Below, piece by piece: positions 1 to 5,737 of a stretch of 10,043 nucleotides of DNA. The stretch's first letter is position 1, and each line of letters starts with the position of its first letter. Under the pieces are notes generated by a model that was given only the letters and a program-made list of their open reading frames with translations, searched no databases and was not told the origin of the DNA. Origin of the DNA: DATDVL01 sp035290025 (GTDB lineage Archaea; Nanobdellota; Nanobdellia; SCGC-AAA011-G17; DATDVL01); the NCBI GenBank assembly GCA_035290025.1, contig DATDVL010000052.1, positions 1 to 10,043 of the forward strand, given 5' to 3'. The position numbers and the translations under genes are program-made.

Positions 1-113
1 AATAACTCTGAGATGGCCGTTGCCAAAATGATTCCATCTATAAAATCCAACCATGGAACCTAACAGAATTTTATAGATGGAATCATTTTGGCAACGGCCA
101 TCTCAGAGTTATT
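1..113. repeat. Perfect 46-bp inverted repeat with 21-nt spacer
   Basis: Bases 1-46 are the exact reverse complement of 68-113, separated by 47-67. No mismatch was seen in the arms. The right arm continues into an open reading frame that runs to 611, so it looks like coding sequence and the left arm like a copy of it. There is no T-tract after the right arm, so it is not a typical terminator. Because it lies at the very edge of the window, a fold-back (chimeric) assembly or amplification artefact is at least as likely as a real cruciform-forming element. Confidence 0.9.
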
Positions 114-611
114 TATGATGAAAAAACTGATACAGAAGGGCATTTACAATTTCTAATTGAAAGACTACGACACCCATCAATCCCAGCCATTTCCATCTTT
201 CACCGAACCCATAAATGTGATATCTGCCGAAACGGATGTGCATGTCATCGAAATGAACAACTTGTAAGGACTAATATTACCAGCTTTAGCGCACCATCAC
301 GCCTGCGAGAACATGTACCAACACTTTATGCTGCTTCATCCCGACATAATAATGACACCCAATGGCTTAATGATCCTAGACTTTTTGAAATGTACAAACC
401 AGGAGAATTTGGTATTCTACTTCCTGTATCATTAAAAGAAGCCAATGAAGTCGATCCTATGGAAGAACGAAGAATACAGCAGTTAGGAGACTTACCCTTA
501 GAAGAACTCGCAAAATGGCGCTTTGGCAACAATCCCAACCCGTTCCAAGCCAATTATTTCCCAGTTGTAATCATAAGCCAACCAGAAGAAAAACAAGAAG
601 GAGGAACATAA
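12..611 (+). CDS. Uncharacterised protein with Cys/His cluster, 5' end not resolved
   Basis: The frame is open from 12 (an in-frame TGA lies at 9-11) to TAA at 609-611, yet it has no in-frame ATG before 390 and no plausible GTG or TTG, so the real start lies outside the window or was lost in the inverted repeat at 1-113. The sequence clearly reads as protein well upstream of 390: a beta-rich GHLRVIYDE segment, then a Cys/His cluster CDICRNGCACH near 214-246 that could bind a metal, then a P-rich and charged C-terminal half. I do not recognise the family. The next gene starts 1 nt after its stop, which suggests one transcript and perhaps a shared function. Starting at the ATG at 390 would keep only 73 residues and discard the Cys/His cluster. 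Confidence 0.55.
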   Translation, partial: DGRCQNDSIYKIQPWNLTEFYRWNHFGNGHLRVIYDEKTDTEGHLQFLIERLRHPSIPAISIFHRTHKCDICRNGCACHRNEQLVRTNITSFSAPSRLREHVPTLYAASSRHNNDTQWLNDPRLFEMYKPGEFGILLPVSLKEANEVDPMEERRIQQLGDLPLEELAKWRFGNNPNPFQANYFPVVIISQPEEKQEGGT

Positions 612-612
612 C

Positions 613-1023
613 ATGGAAGAACAAATCGTAACAGAACTGACAATCCCTTTAAGTAAACATGCAACTAAAGTAGCTAATTCGTTTGTGGTTGGCACTGTGT
701 ATGGCTGTATTCTAGGAGGGATTATAGGGTCATGCATAGGAGAAGCACATGAACGTGTAACTATACCAGAACGACCACCTATTATTATCCGTGCACACAT
801 TGACGACGATAACCGTCTTGACACACTCGTTTTCCCTACAAATAATCAAGGAATAACAAGCATAAACAGATTCCACCTCTACCTTGACCGACAACTTGAT
901 CCAGAGAACCACAACTATAACCAAGTACTCACCTCTGTATCACCCGACTATCTTAGTATAACAGAACAAAAAAATCTAGAACAAGCACTCACACTTTATT
1001 CTCGCCACATTAGAAGGAACTAA
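613..1023 (+). CDS. Small membrane protein of unknown function
   Basis: 136 residues. The ATG at 613 has a strong Shine-Dalgarno GGAGG at 600-604 and follows the previous stop by 1 nt, so the two genes are probably translated together. Residues about 22-43 form one glycine-rich hydrophobic helix (VGTVYGCILGGIIGSCIG) with GxxxG-like spacing, which often packs helices together. It is preceded by a short polar N-terminus and followed by roughly 90 polar residues ending in a basic tail (RHIRRN). There is no cleavable signal motif, so it is likely a single-pass anchored protein. I do not recognise a family. A T6 run directly after the stop (1025-1030) could end the transcript. Confidence 0.7.
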   Translation: MEEQIVTELTIPLSKHATKVANSFVVGTVYGCILGGIIGSCIGEAHERVTIPERPPIIIRAHIDDDNRLDTLVFPTNNQGITSINRFHLYLDRQLDPENHNYNQVLTSVSPDYLSITEQKNLEQALTLYSRHIRRN

Positions 1024-1057
1024 CTTTTTTATTACCCTATTCTCCACCGCCACAACG

Positions 1058-1104
1058 TTTAAAAAGGAGATAATCATGATAAACACAACCAAAAGGGGAA
1101 CACT
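1058..1104 (+). promoter_or_regulatory. arvA upstream region: TATA-like box, two SD sites and a 14-codon ORF
   Basis: TTTAAAAA at 1058-1065 resembles an archaeal TATA box; it would place transcription start near 1085-1090. The leader then contains AAAAGGGG (1091-1098) just ahead of the GTG start at 1105. A second, stronger SD (AAGGAG, 1064-1069) precedes an ATG at 1076 that opens a 14-codon frame ending at TAA 1118-1120, inside arvA in another frame. Which signal is used depends on whether transcription starts here or reads through from upstream. Confidence 0.4.
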
Positions 1105-1743
1105 GTGTTACGCATCCTAACCAACTTTGTCAAAAGAATATTCTTACAGTTATTTGAAGAGAAAAAACAAATAAAACTCGGCTTTTACGGCCCTCCGAAT
1201 GGCGGAAAAACCACTCTCAGCAACAGGATATGCAAGGACTGGCTCGGAGAAGAAATAGGAACAGCATCCAAGATACCGCACGAAACACGACAAGTCATGC
1301 TCAAAGACTCCGTCGTGATAAAACACCGAGGAAAAGAATTAGCATTCACTTTAGTAGACACGCCCGGTATAGCAACCAGGATAGACTACGAAGAATTCCT
1401 AAAATATAAGATGCCAGAACAACAAGCAAAACGACGAGCAAAAGAAGCAACCAAAGGCGTCATAGAAGCCATCAAATGGTTAGACGAGATGGACTGTGTC
1501 GTTGTCGTTTTAGACGCCACCAAGAACCCGTACAACCAAGTCAACGTCACTATCATAGGAAATTTAGCAGCACGCAACATTCCCGTTTTAATAGTCGCCA
1601 ACAAAATAGATTTGAAAAAAGCAAACATGAAGAAAGTAGAGAACGCTTTCCCCCAATACGAAGTCGTAGGACTATCAGCACTTGAAGGAAGCAATATGGA
1701 AGAATTTTACGAAAGCGTTTTCAGAATCATCAAAAAGAGGTAA
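1105..1743 (+). CDS. arvA: Era-like small GTPase, ArvA/OapA type (archaeal vesiculation GTPase)
   Basis: 212-residue P-loop GTPase. G1 is GPPNGGKTT at 29-37, G3 is DTPG at 85-88, G4 is NKID at 166-169 and G5 is SAL at 191-193, so all main nucleotide-binding motifs are intact; the switch I Thr is probably T61. The N-terminal 20 residues are amphipathic and basic (LTNFVKRIFLQLF) and could contact membrane. The start is GTG, chosen because SD AAAAGGGG lies just ahead and the length fits the archaeal family. The next gene, 3 nt downstream, encodes DUF2073, the usual partner. In Haloferax volcanii the matching GTPase (OapA, later ArvA) is reported to drive extracellular vesicle formation; a role here is inferred from family and neighbourhood. 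Family assignment is firm, function in this organism is not. Confidence 0.88.
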   Translation: MLRILTNFVKRIFLQLFEEKKQIKLGFYGPPNGGKTTLSNRICKDWLGEEIGTASKIPHETRQVMLKDSVVIKHRGKELAFTLVDTPGIATRIDYEEFLKYKMPEQQAKRRAKEATKGVIEAIKWLDEMDCVVVVLDATKNPYNQVNVTIIGNLAARNIPVLIVANKIDLKKANMKKVENAFPQYEVVGLSALEGSNMEEFYESVFRIIKKR

Positions 1744-1746
1744 ACC

Positions 1747-2178
1747 ATGCTAACATTACAATTCGTACCCTACAGCGAAATTGAACGATTAGACTCTACA
1801 GGAAGAATAAAAAAACTTTTAGGCATTGTACGAGAAGAAAAGATTGTTCTCATGCAAGGAAGACTCAAACCTGAAGAAGAAACAGGATTAATACAGAAAA
1901 CTATGGAAGCCGTAGGAAAAAGCTCCTTTACGGGCATAGAAATATGCACCATTTATCCCGAAGAAGTCAACGCAGACCTATTCGGAAGACTCAAAAAAGA
2001 ATTCTACAAAGCACTCATCGGCGACCGAGAAGGCATAACCATTATCGGACCGGCTTCCTTAGTCAAAGAAATACGCAAAGATCCTAATAAAATACAACTC
2101 TTCACCCATACCCCTGTAAGAAGAACCAGCCCAAAAACGAAAGTCATTGCCAGCAAAAACAAGAAGAAAAAACGATAA
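1747..2178 (+). CDS. arvB: DUF2073 protein, ArvB/OapB family
   Basis: 143 residues matching the archaeal DUF2073 pattern: an N-terminal LTLQFVPYSEIERLD stretch, the QGRLKPEEE segment at about 37-45, a GIEICTIYPEE strand near 63-73, and a GITIIGPASLVKEI segment near 96-108. The C-terminal 13 residues are almost all Lys, Arg, Ser and Asn, a basic tail that could bind RNA, DNA or acidic lipid. ATG 1747 lies 3 nt after the arvA stop with GAGG just ahead, so the pair is surely cotranscribed and probably translationally coupled. The biochemical role of this family is not established; it is encoded with the GTPase and a zinc-ribbon protein in many archaea. Here the third partner is displaced by a toxin-antitoxin cassette. 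Confidence 0.85.
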   Translation: MLTLQFVPYSEIERLDSTGRIKKLLGIVREEKIVLMQGRLKPEEETGLIQKTMEAVGKSSFTGIEICTIYPEEVNADLFGRLKKEFYKALIGDREGITIIGPASLVKEIRKDPNKIQLFTHTPVRRTSPKTKVIASKNKKKKR

Positions 2179-2185
2179 TATGCTG

Positions 2186-2195
2186 ATTTAATAAG
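2186..2195 (+). repeat. 10-bp direct repeat, left copy (ATTTAATAAG)
   Basis: ATTTAATAAG here recurs exactly at 2859-2868. The two copies flank the vapBC cassette on the minus strand. This copy overlaps the vapC stop codon and lies 8 nt after the arvB stop; the other copy serves as the likely TATA box of arvC. It could be a target-site duplication or a chance AT-rich match. Confidence 0.4.
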
Positions 2196-2568
2196 AGTAT
2201 ACTACTAATTCTGGAATTCGCTCAAAATGTTTTTTGTTTCGTGTTAAAACAGGCTCTTGCTTAGCAATAGCAATTCCTGCTATCATGCAATCTTCTGAAC
2301 CTATTTCCTGCCCTTCTTTTCTCAACACTTTATGCACTTTACCAGCAATTTCTGCATCTTTTTCTGTTAATGGATAAATCCTTATTGTTTTGAAGAATTC
2401 ATTAAGTTCTTGTTCTTCCTTCAAGTCCATAGGTCCTGCCCACATTTCAAAATTTGTGATTGTTGTTGTTGTAAATACTACGTTTTTTCCTTCTAGTTCT
2501 TTTAGTTTTTCTTTAATGTCTTTACGATTTTTTAACAAATCAATAACTGCTGTTGTATCGAGAATCAA
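2188..2568 (-). CDS. vapC: VapC-family PIN-domain toxin RNase
   Basis: 126-residue PIN-domain protein, typical VapC length. The acidic residues that bind Mg2+ are visible: D4 in MILDTTAVIDLL, E41 in TNFEMW, D93 in GSEDCMIAGIA, with N111 in LTRNKKHF at the position often held by a fourth polar residue. Family members are site-specific endoribonucleases cutting tRNA or rRNA and are held inactive by the cognate VapB. The start overlaps the 3' end of vapB by 29 bp, the normal antitoxin-first arrangement. It lies on the opposite strand to the arv genes that flank it, which suggests a later insertion. No disabling change is seen. Confidence 0.9.
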   Translation of the reverse strand: MILDTTAVIDLLKNRKDIKEKLKELEGKNVVFTTTTITNFEMWAGPMDLKEEQELNEFFKTIRIYPLTEKDAEIAGKVHKVLRKEGQEIGSEDCMIAGIAIAKQEPVLTRNKKHFERIPELVVYSY

Positions 2569-2782
2569 GTTCTTTCCTCCTTTTTATGCTTAAAGAACGG
2601 TTCTTCTCCATATTCTTTTCTATTTCATCAGCACTTTTTTTACTTAATATTCCAGCAAATTCTAAAACACTTTTTTTGTTGGTAATTCTATTAATAACAT
2701 CACTAAAGCTTTCATTTTCTTTCTTTTTACTTGCAAGACGATCATATGCCTCTTCAGTAACTGTTAATGTTTTTGTAGCCAT
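2540..2782 (-). CDS. vapB: VapB-family antitoxin (DUF217 type)
   Basis: 80 residues. The N-terminal half (TKTLTVTEEAYDRL..., then ESFSDVINRI) is the archaeal VapB antitoxin pattern of the PF02697/DUF217 kind, which binds DNA; the C-terminal half, rich in Lys, Arg, Asp and Ser, is the part that usually wraps the toxin. ATG 2782 (minus strand) is chosen because it starts the conserved pattern and lies beside a perfect 16-bp palindrome. The second vapB at 5738 has the same layout (TITIMDDAYELLKGKK, ESFSDTIRRL, GIL), so the two are homologues but clearly diverged. Confidence 0.85.
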   Translation of the reverse strand: MATKTLTVTEEAYDRLASKKKENESFSDVINRITNKKSVLEFAGILSKKSADEIEKNMEKNRSLSIKRRKELDSRYNSSY

Positions 2783-2796
2783 ACACGTACGTGTAT
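2781..2796. promoter_or_regulatory. Perfect 16-bp palindrome at the vapB start codon (candidate operator)
   Basis: ATACACGTACGTGTAT reads the same on both strands. Its end overlaps the first two bases of the vapB ATG (minus strand). An AT-rich TATA-like stretch (TTATTAATAA, 2799-2808) lies immediately upstream. With a TATA box about 23 nt from the ATG, the transcript would be almost leaderless, so VapB or VapBC bound here would cover the transcription start and the start codon. This is the usual design of an autoregulated toxin-antitoxin operator. Confidence 0.7.
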
Positions 2797-2858
2797 TTAC
2801 TTATTAATAAACTTTTCGCTCAGTTTTCCGAAATTCTTTCAAAAACTTCAAAAGAAAC

Positions 2859-2868
2859 ATTTAATAAG
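2859..2868 (+). promoter_or_regulatory. arvC TATA box and right copy of the ATTTAATAAG repeat
   Basis: ATTTAATAAG is centred about 27 nt before the arvC ATG at 2890, the classic spacing for a leaderless archaeal transcript. It is also identical to 2186-2195 at the far side of the vapBC cassette. Confidence 0.6.
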
Positions 2869-2889
2869 TCTCCAACCAAAAATAACCCT

Positions 2890-3285
2890 ATGCCCCACCA
2901 ATGCGTCAAATGCGGTAAACTTTTTGAAGAAGCATCACAAGAACTCCTCAAAGGATGCGAAACATGCGGCGGAAAATTCTTCTTTTTCATGAAGAAAAAA
3001 GACATCCAACAAGTACAACAAGCAACAGCAAAACTCACCGATCAAGATAAACAACAACTAGAAAAAGACGCCTTAGAACTCATCGGAGAAGAAGGCAGTG
3101 GAGACGACGAAGAAGGACCAGAACAACCCGTCGTCCTAGACCTCGAAAGCATACGCATGCTCCAACCAGGAAAATTCGAAATAGACCTAGTAGATATCTT
3201 CAAAGGAAGGCCGTTAGTCTACAAGCTAGAAGACGGCAAATACATTATTGATATAGCACAAAGCTTCAAAGAACACAAACATTAG
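2890..3285 (+). CDS. arvC: Zinc-ribbon protein, ArvC/OapC family
   Basis: 131 residues. A zinc ribbon opens the protein: C5-x2-C8 and C23-x2-C26 (HQCVKCGKLF, then GCETCGGKFFF). A helical linker follows (residues about 36-66), then an acidic, Gly-rich stretch (EEGSGDDEEGPE, 67-78), and a C-terminal domain with IRMLQPGKFEIDLVDIF and the YKLEDGKYIIDI strand pair. This order matches the OapC/ArvC zinc-ribbon family. ATG 2890 is preferred over an in-frame ATG at 2791 because the family starts right before the first CxxC, a TATA box sits about 27 nt upstream, and 2791 lies within the vapB operator. Elsewhere this gene usually sits next to arvA and arvB; here 711 nt separate it from arvB. Confidence 0.85.
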   Translation: MPHQCVKCGKLFEEASQELLKGCETCGGKFFFFMKKKDIQQVQQATAKLTDQDKQQLEKDALELIGEEGSGDDEEGPEQPVVLDLESIRMLQPGKFEIDLVDIFKGRPLVYKLEDGKYIIDIAQSFKEHKH

Positions 3286-4010
3286 ATAGCCTTTGCAGGA
3301 ATCCAACGATTATACTTAGGACCGTAAAAATAGGCTAATTGTCCTAAAAAATTATCAACAGCTTTTTTATTACGAACATCAACACCTTCCTTTTTTAATG
3401 CTTCGCAAGGTAACACTTCCACTTGTGGAGCAACCTTCCTTACGCGTGCCATCCTTTTTTCAGGAACATATATCCTGAGCTTGGACACAGAAATAGGGAC
3501 AGGTACGCCGACTTCACCATAAGTATCTGTAACAACATTAATTGTCTCTCCTTTATGATTAAAGCTATAAATAACCGGGAACTGTTGCTCAACCCATCGC
3601 TGTTCCCAACGCCGCAATGCACCCCAATGAGTTATACGTAAACGTTCAATAACCAGTCTTTGCTGCAGAATAGGAACACTCAATTGATGCACCCACGCTT
3701 CTTCTCTCTGACGTTCCTCCCCAATTTTCCTTTCCAAAGTTTCACAATTATCACGTCCTACTTGTGGATCCCAAGAACTACGCAAACCTCTCTCTGCATA
3801 TTCCAAAGCACGAAACAACCTACCATGATGCACAGCAGAAATACCTAGATAACTAATACCACCAGGAGCTATGCCCATATTGTTTAATTCACCACAATAA
3901 GGCACCAAGCCTATATCTAATAAGGACTGCATATGTGTTAAACCTGGAGAATCTTTATGCAAAACACCCACAAAACTTGCAGACGTTGAACCATGAAATA
4001 ATCGAACCAT
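3282..4010 (-). CDS. Uncharacterised protein, possible H-Y-E ADP-ribosyltransferase fold
   Basis: 242 residues, not confidently assigned. The N-terminus has LFHGST (H6), followed by a GLVPY loop, GGISYLGIS (Y54) and a helix ending in ALEYAERG (Y71). About 70 charged helical residues follow, then FPVIYSF (144-150) and GEVGVPVPISVSKLRIYVPE (E166). An early HGT/HGS, a middle YL-x-S...A..YA and a late E-V/I before paired strands is the pattern of PARP- and Tpt1-like ADP-ribosyltransferases, in which H, Y and E contact NAD and the acceptor. A C-terminal extension of about 50 residues is unassigned. It ends head-on with arvC, sharing 4 bases. A TATA box lies about 26 nt ahead of its ATG. It could be a toxin or an RNA- or protein-modifying enzyme; fold match by eye only. 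Confidence 0.75.
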   Translation of the reverse strand: MVRLFHGSTSASFVGVLHKDSPGLTHMQSLLDIGLVPYCGELNNMGIAPGGISYLGISAVHHGRLFRALEYAERGLRSSWDPQVGRDNCETLERKIGEERQREEAWVHQLSVPILQQRLVIERLRITHWGALRRWEQRWVEQQFPVIYSFNHKGETINVVTDTYGEVGVPVPISVSKLRIYVPEKRMARVRKVAPQVEVLPCEALKKEGVDVRNKKAVDNFLGQLAYFYGPKYNRWIPAKAI

Positions 4011-4030
4011 GCCTGCTTTCTTATGGCTGG

Positions 4031-4040
4031 CTTATTTAAG
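4031..4040 (-). promoter_or_regulatory. TATA box of the 3282-4010 gene
   Basis: On the minus strand this reads CTTAAATAAG, centred about 26 nt before the ATG at 4010. Transcription would begin at or next to the start codon, giving a leaderless mRNA. Confidence 0.5.
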
Positions 4041-4077
4041 ACTGATGAACTTTGTGTTACCCTTGTGGAAAAGTATA

Positions 4078-4086
4078 TTTTATAAA
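4078..4086 (+). promoter_or_regulatory. TATA box of tRNA-Trp
   Basis: TTTATAAAT lies about 31 nt upstream of the first base of the mature tRNA, as expected for an archaeal tRNA promoter with a short 5' leader. Confidence 0.6.
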
Positions 4087-4112
4087 TCGCTAAAAGGCTT
4101 CTTTATTCTATA

Positions 4113-4186
4113 GGGATTGTAGTATAATTCGGCTAGTATCGGGGCCTCCAGAGCCTTAGATCCAGGTTCAAATCCTGGCAATCCCA
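4113..4186 (+). tRNA. tRNA-Trp (anticodon CCA)
   Basis: The cloverleaf folds by eye: a 7-bp acceptor GGGATTG/CAATCCC; D stem GTAT/GTAT with two G-U pairs; anticodon stem GGGGC/GCCTT with two G-U pairs; loop CTCCAGA with anticodon CCA at 34-36; variable AGAT; and T arm CCAGG-TTCAAAT-CCTGG. The discriminator is A73 at 4186. CCA is not encoded. No intron is present, although many archaeal tRNA-Trp genes have one. The weak D and anticodon stems make Trp the best but not the only reading; Gly(TCC) would need C at position 33 and is disfavoured. Confidence 0.88.
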
Positions 4187-4230
4187 TCCTTCTTTATTTG
4201 TTACTCCTATTGAGGGTACACATACGAAAG

Positions 4231-4240
4231 CTTTATATAA
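4231..4240 (+). promoter_or_regulatory. TATA box of the S-layer-like gene
   Basis: CTTTATATAA is a near-consensus archaeal TATA box. Transcription would start near 4262, giving a leader of about 34 nt with a GGGGG Shine-Dalgarno at 4280-4284, 11 nt before the ATG. Unlike most genes here, this one therefore seems to have a real 5' leader, in keeping with strong expression. Confidence 0.65.
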
Positions 4241-4295
4241 TAGTCACAACTGAACAATGGTTAATAAAACTATCATGAAGGGGGTTTAATACACC

Positions 4296-5570
4296 ATGAG
4301 AAATAAAGCAAATTTATTGCTTGTTATGTTTGCAGTCTTACTAGCAAGCATAGCTACTGTCAGCGCAGCAAACTTCAACATTAACCATGTAGAAGTTAAC
4401 GACGTTGATATGGCAGGCAAAACACTTAATGTTGAACGTGACGAACTATTAGACATTGAAGTAGAAATGACCTGTACCAATGCTACTGACCGCGTAGTTG
4501 TCAGTGCAGAAATCGATGGCTACGAATATGGCAGCATCGAAGACAAAACACCACTTTTCAATTGTGAAGTGGGCAATACCTATAAGAAAAGACTTCAAAT
4601 CCAAGTACCCTTTGATTTGGACTCTTCAGAAACCTATTCCTTGCACATAGAAGCAAGCGATAGACAAGACAGAACAGAACAAGACATCCCATTGTTCACA
4701 GAAGAACAACGAAACAATGTCAACCTCTACGACATCATAACCAACCCGGTTAACAATGTCCAAGCAGGAAGCCCTGTATTTGTCACCGTACGTTTAGAAA
4801 ACCTCGGCCAAAAGAAACAAGACAATGTCAAAGTAACGGCAACTGTCCCAGAATTGGGTATAACAGCCACCGGCTACTTAAACGATGACCTCATCACTGA
4901 GGAACAAGAAGACAACCAACGTTTCAATGATGCTGAAGAACAGTCTGATAGCATTACCTTAATGCTTCGTGTCCCTGAAGACGCACAGACAGGAAACTAC
5001 AACATCAATGTTGTCACTGAATACAACCGAGGACATGACTTCACCACAGGTGTCAGAAGCATCTTTGTCCAAGGCGCCAAAGAACAGCCAAAACAAGCAG
5101 AAGTCTTAGTCACTGTTGACAGCAACAACAAAGATGTCAGCATGGATCAAGAAACTGCCTACCGCTTAATGTTCGCCAATGTCGGCGGAGAAGCAGGCTT
5201 GTACAGCGTCCAGATAGATGGAGAAGACAGCTGGGCATACTCCCGTGTTGAACCTGGATTCGTCCAACTCAACGGTGGAAGCACTGGGGAAGCAGCAGTC
5301 TACCTCAAAGCAAAACCTGAAGCAAAAGCAGGCACCTACACCTTCGTCGCACGCGTGATGCAAGGCAACAACGTCGTTAAGGAAATAACCCTCTACGGCA
5401 AGACAGGTACTGACAGAAGCTCAGCAAGCGTAGACACACGAGTCGTACTCGCAGGCATTTTCGTCCTGCTCGTTGTTGTATTAATCGTCCTCGCCATTAT
5501 CATGGCAAGCAAACGAACCTCTGGCAGAAAACCAGAAGAATCAACGACAACCACGACCACGTACTATTAA
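4296..5570 (+). CDS. Putative S-layer or cell-surface protein, signal peptide plus C-terminal anchor
   Basis: 424 residues. Residues 1-24 form a Sec signal peptide (MRNKANLLLVMF..., cleavage near SAA at 23-25). The body is a run of Ig-like beta-sandwich domains: a first one around 26-135 with two Cys (TCTNATD and FNCEV) that may pair, then CARDB/NPCBM-like repeats with motifs such as VNNVQAGSPVFVTVRLENLGQ, VPEDAQTGNYNINV and AGTYTFVARV. Residues 383-403 form one transmembrane helix, followed by a short basic stop (KRTSGRK) and a cytoplasmic tail TTTTTTYY. This layout matches proteins annotated as putative S-layer protein in Woesearchaeota and relatives. It is alone in its operon, with its own TATA box and terminator, consistent with an abundant envelope protein. 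Function as the actual S-layer lattice protein is inference. Confidence 0.85.
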   Translation: MRNKANLLLVMFAVLLASIATVSAANFNINHVEVNDVDMAGKTLNVERDELLDIEVEMTCTNATDRVVVSAEIDGYEYGSIEDKTPLFNCEVGNTYKKRLQIQVPFDLDSSETYSLHIEASDRQDRTEQDIPLFTEEQRNNVNLYDIITNPVNNVQAGSPVFVTVRLENLGQKKQDNVKVTATVPELGITATGYLNDDLITEEQEDNQRFNDAEEQSDSITLMLRVPEDAQTGNYNINVVTEYNRGHDFTTGVRSIFVQGAKEQPKQAEVLVTVDSNNKDVSMDQETAYRLMFANVGGEAGLYSVQIDGEDSWAYSRVEPGFVQLNGGSTGEAAVYLKAKPEAKAGTYTFVARVMQGNNVVKEITLYGKTGTDRSSASVDTRVVLAGIFVLLVVVLIVLAIIMASKRTSGRKPEESTTTTTTYY

Positions 5571-5615
5571 GAAGGATTAAACCCCCTTCTTCATTTCTTT
5601 TTTTTCTTTTTCACT
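5569..5615 (+). terminator. Hairpin and T-tract terminator after the S-layer-like gene
   Basis: AAGAAGG (5569-5575) pairs with CCTTCTT (5585-5591) around a 9-nt loop, followed by a long pyrimidine stretch rich in T. The hairpin overlaps the stop codon. T-tracts alone end archaeal transcripts; the added stem makes this a strong candidate. Confidence 0.65.
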
Positions 5616-5707
5616 GTATTTTTCACTTACTCTTTTACTAATCCGCAAGATTTTCGCTTTTTTCATAGCAATAGTTATTAAGAACTCTGACTGCTTATAC
5701 ATAAAGC

Positions 5708-5735
5708 TTAAATATGTTTAAACATATGTTTAAAC
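5708..5735. promoter_or_regulatory. vapBC-2 promoter/operator: TATA box, 16-bp palindrome and 12-bp tandem repeat
   Basis: ATATGTTTAAAC occurs twice in direct tandem (5712-5723, 5724-5735), and ATATGTTTAAACATAT (5712-5727) is a perfect 16-bp palindrome spanning the junction. A TATA-like TTAAATAT (5709-5716) is centred about 26 nt from the ATG at 5738, predicting a leaderless mRNA. The repeats therefore fill the gap between TATA box and start codon, a natural site for VapB autorepression. They also create two spurious in-frame ATG codons upstream. Confidence 0.7.
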
Positions 5736-5737
5736 TT

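Noticed and set aside
1..113. Inverted repeat as a transcription terminator
   Set aside because: There is no T-tract after it, the arms are far longer than usual, and the right arm lies in coding sequence.
498..924. Minus-strand ORFs across the first two genes
   Set aside because: They are antisense to a well-supported gene with a strong SD and show no protein-like motif beyond random hydrophobic stretches.
2791..2889. Extended N-terminus for arvC starting at ATG 2791
   Set aside because: It begins inside the vapB palindrome, the added 33 residues resemble no part of the family, and the TATA box at 2859 would lie within the gene.
4113..4186. Intron in tRNA-Trp
   Set aside because: The anticodon loop is a plain 7 nt and the whole gene folds at normal length, so no intron is present.
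5714..5737. ATG 5714 or 5726 as the start of the second vapB
   Set aside because: Both ATGs are produced by the 12-bp operator repeats and lie at or upstream of the predicted transcription start; the conserved pattern starts at 5738.
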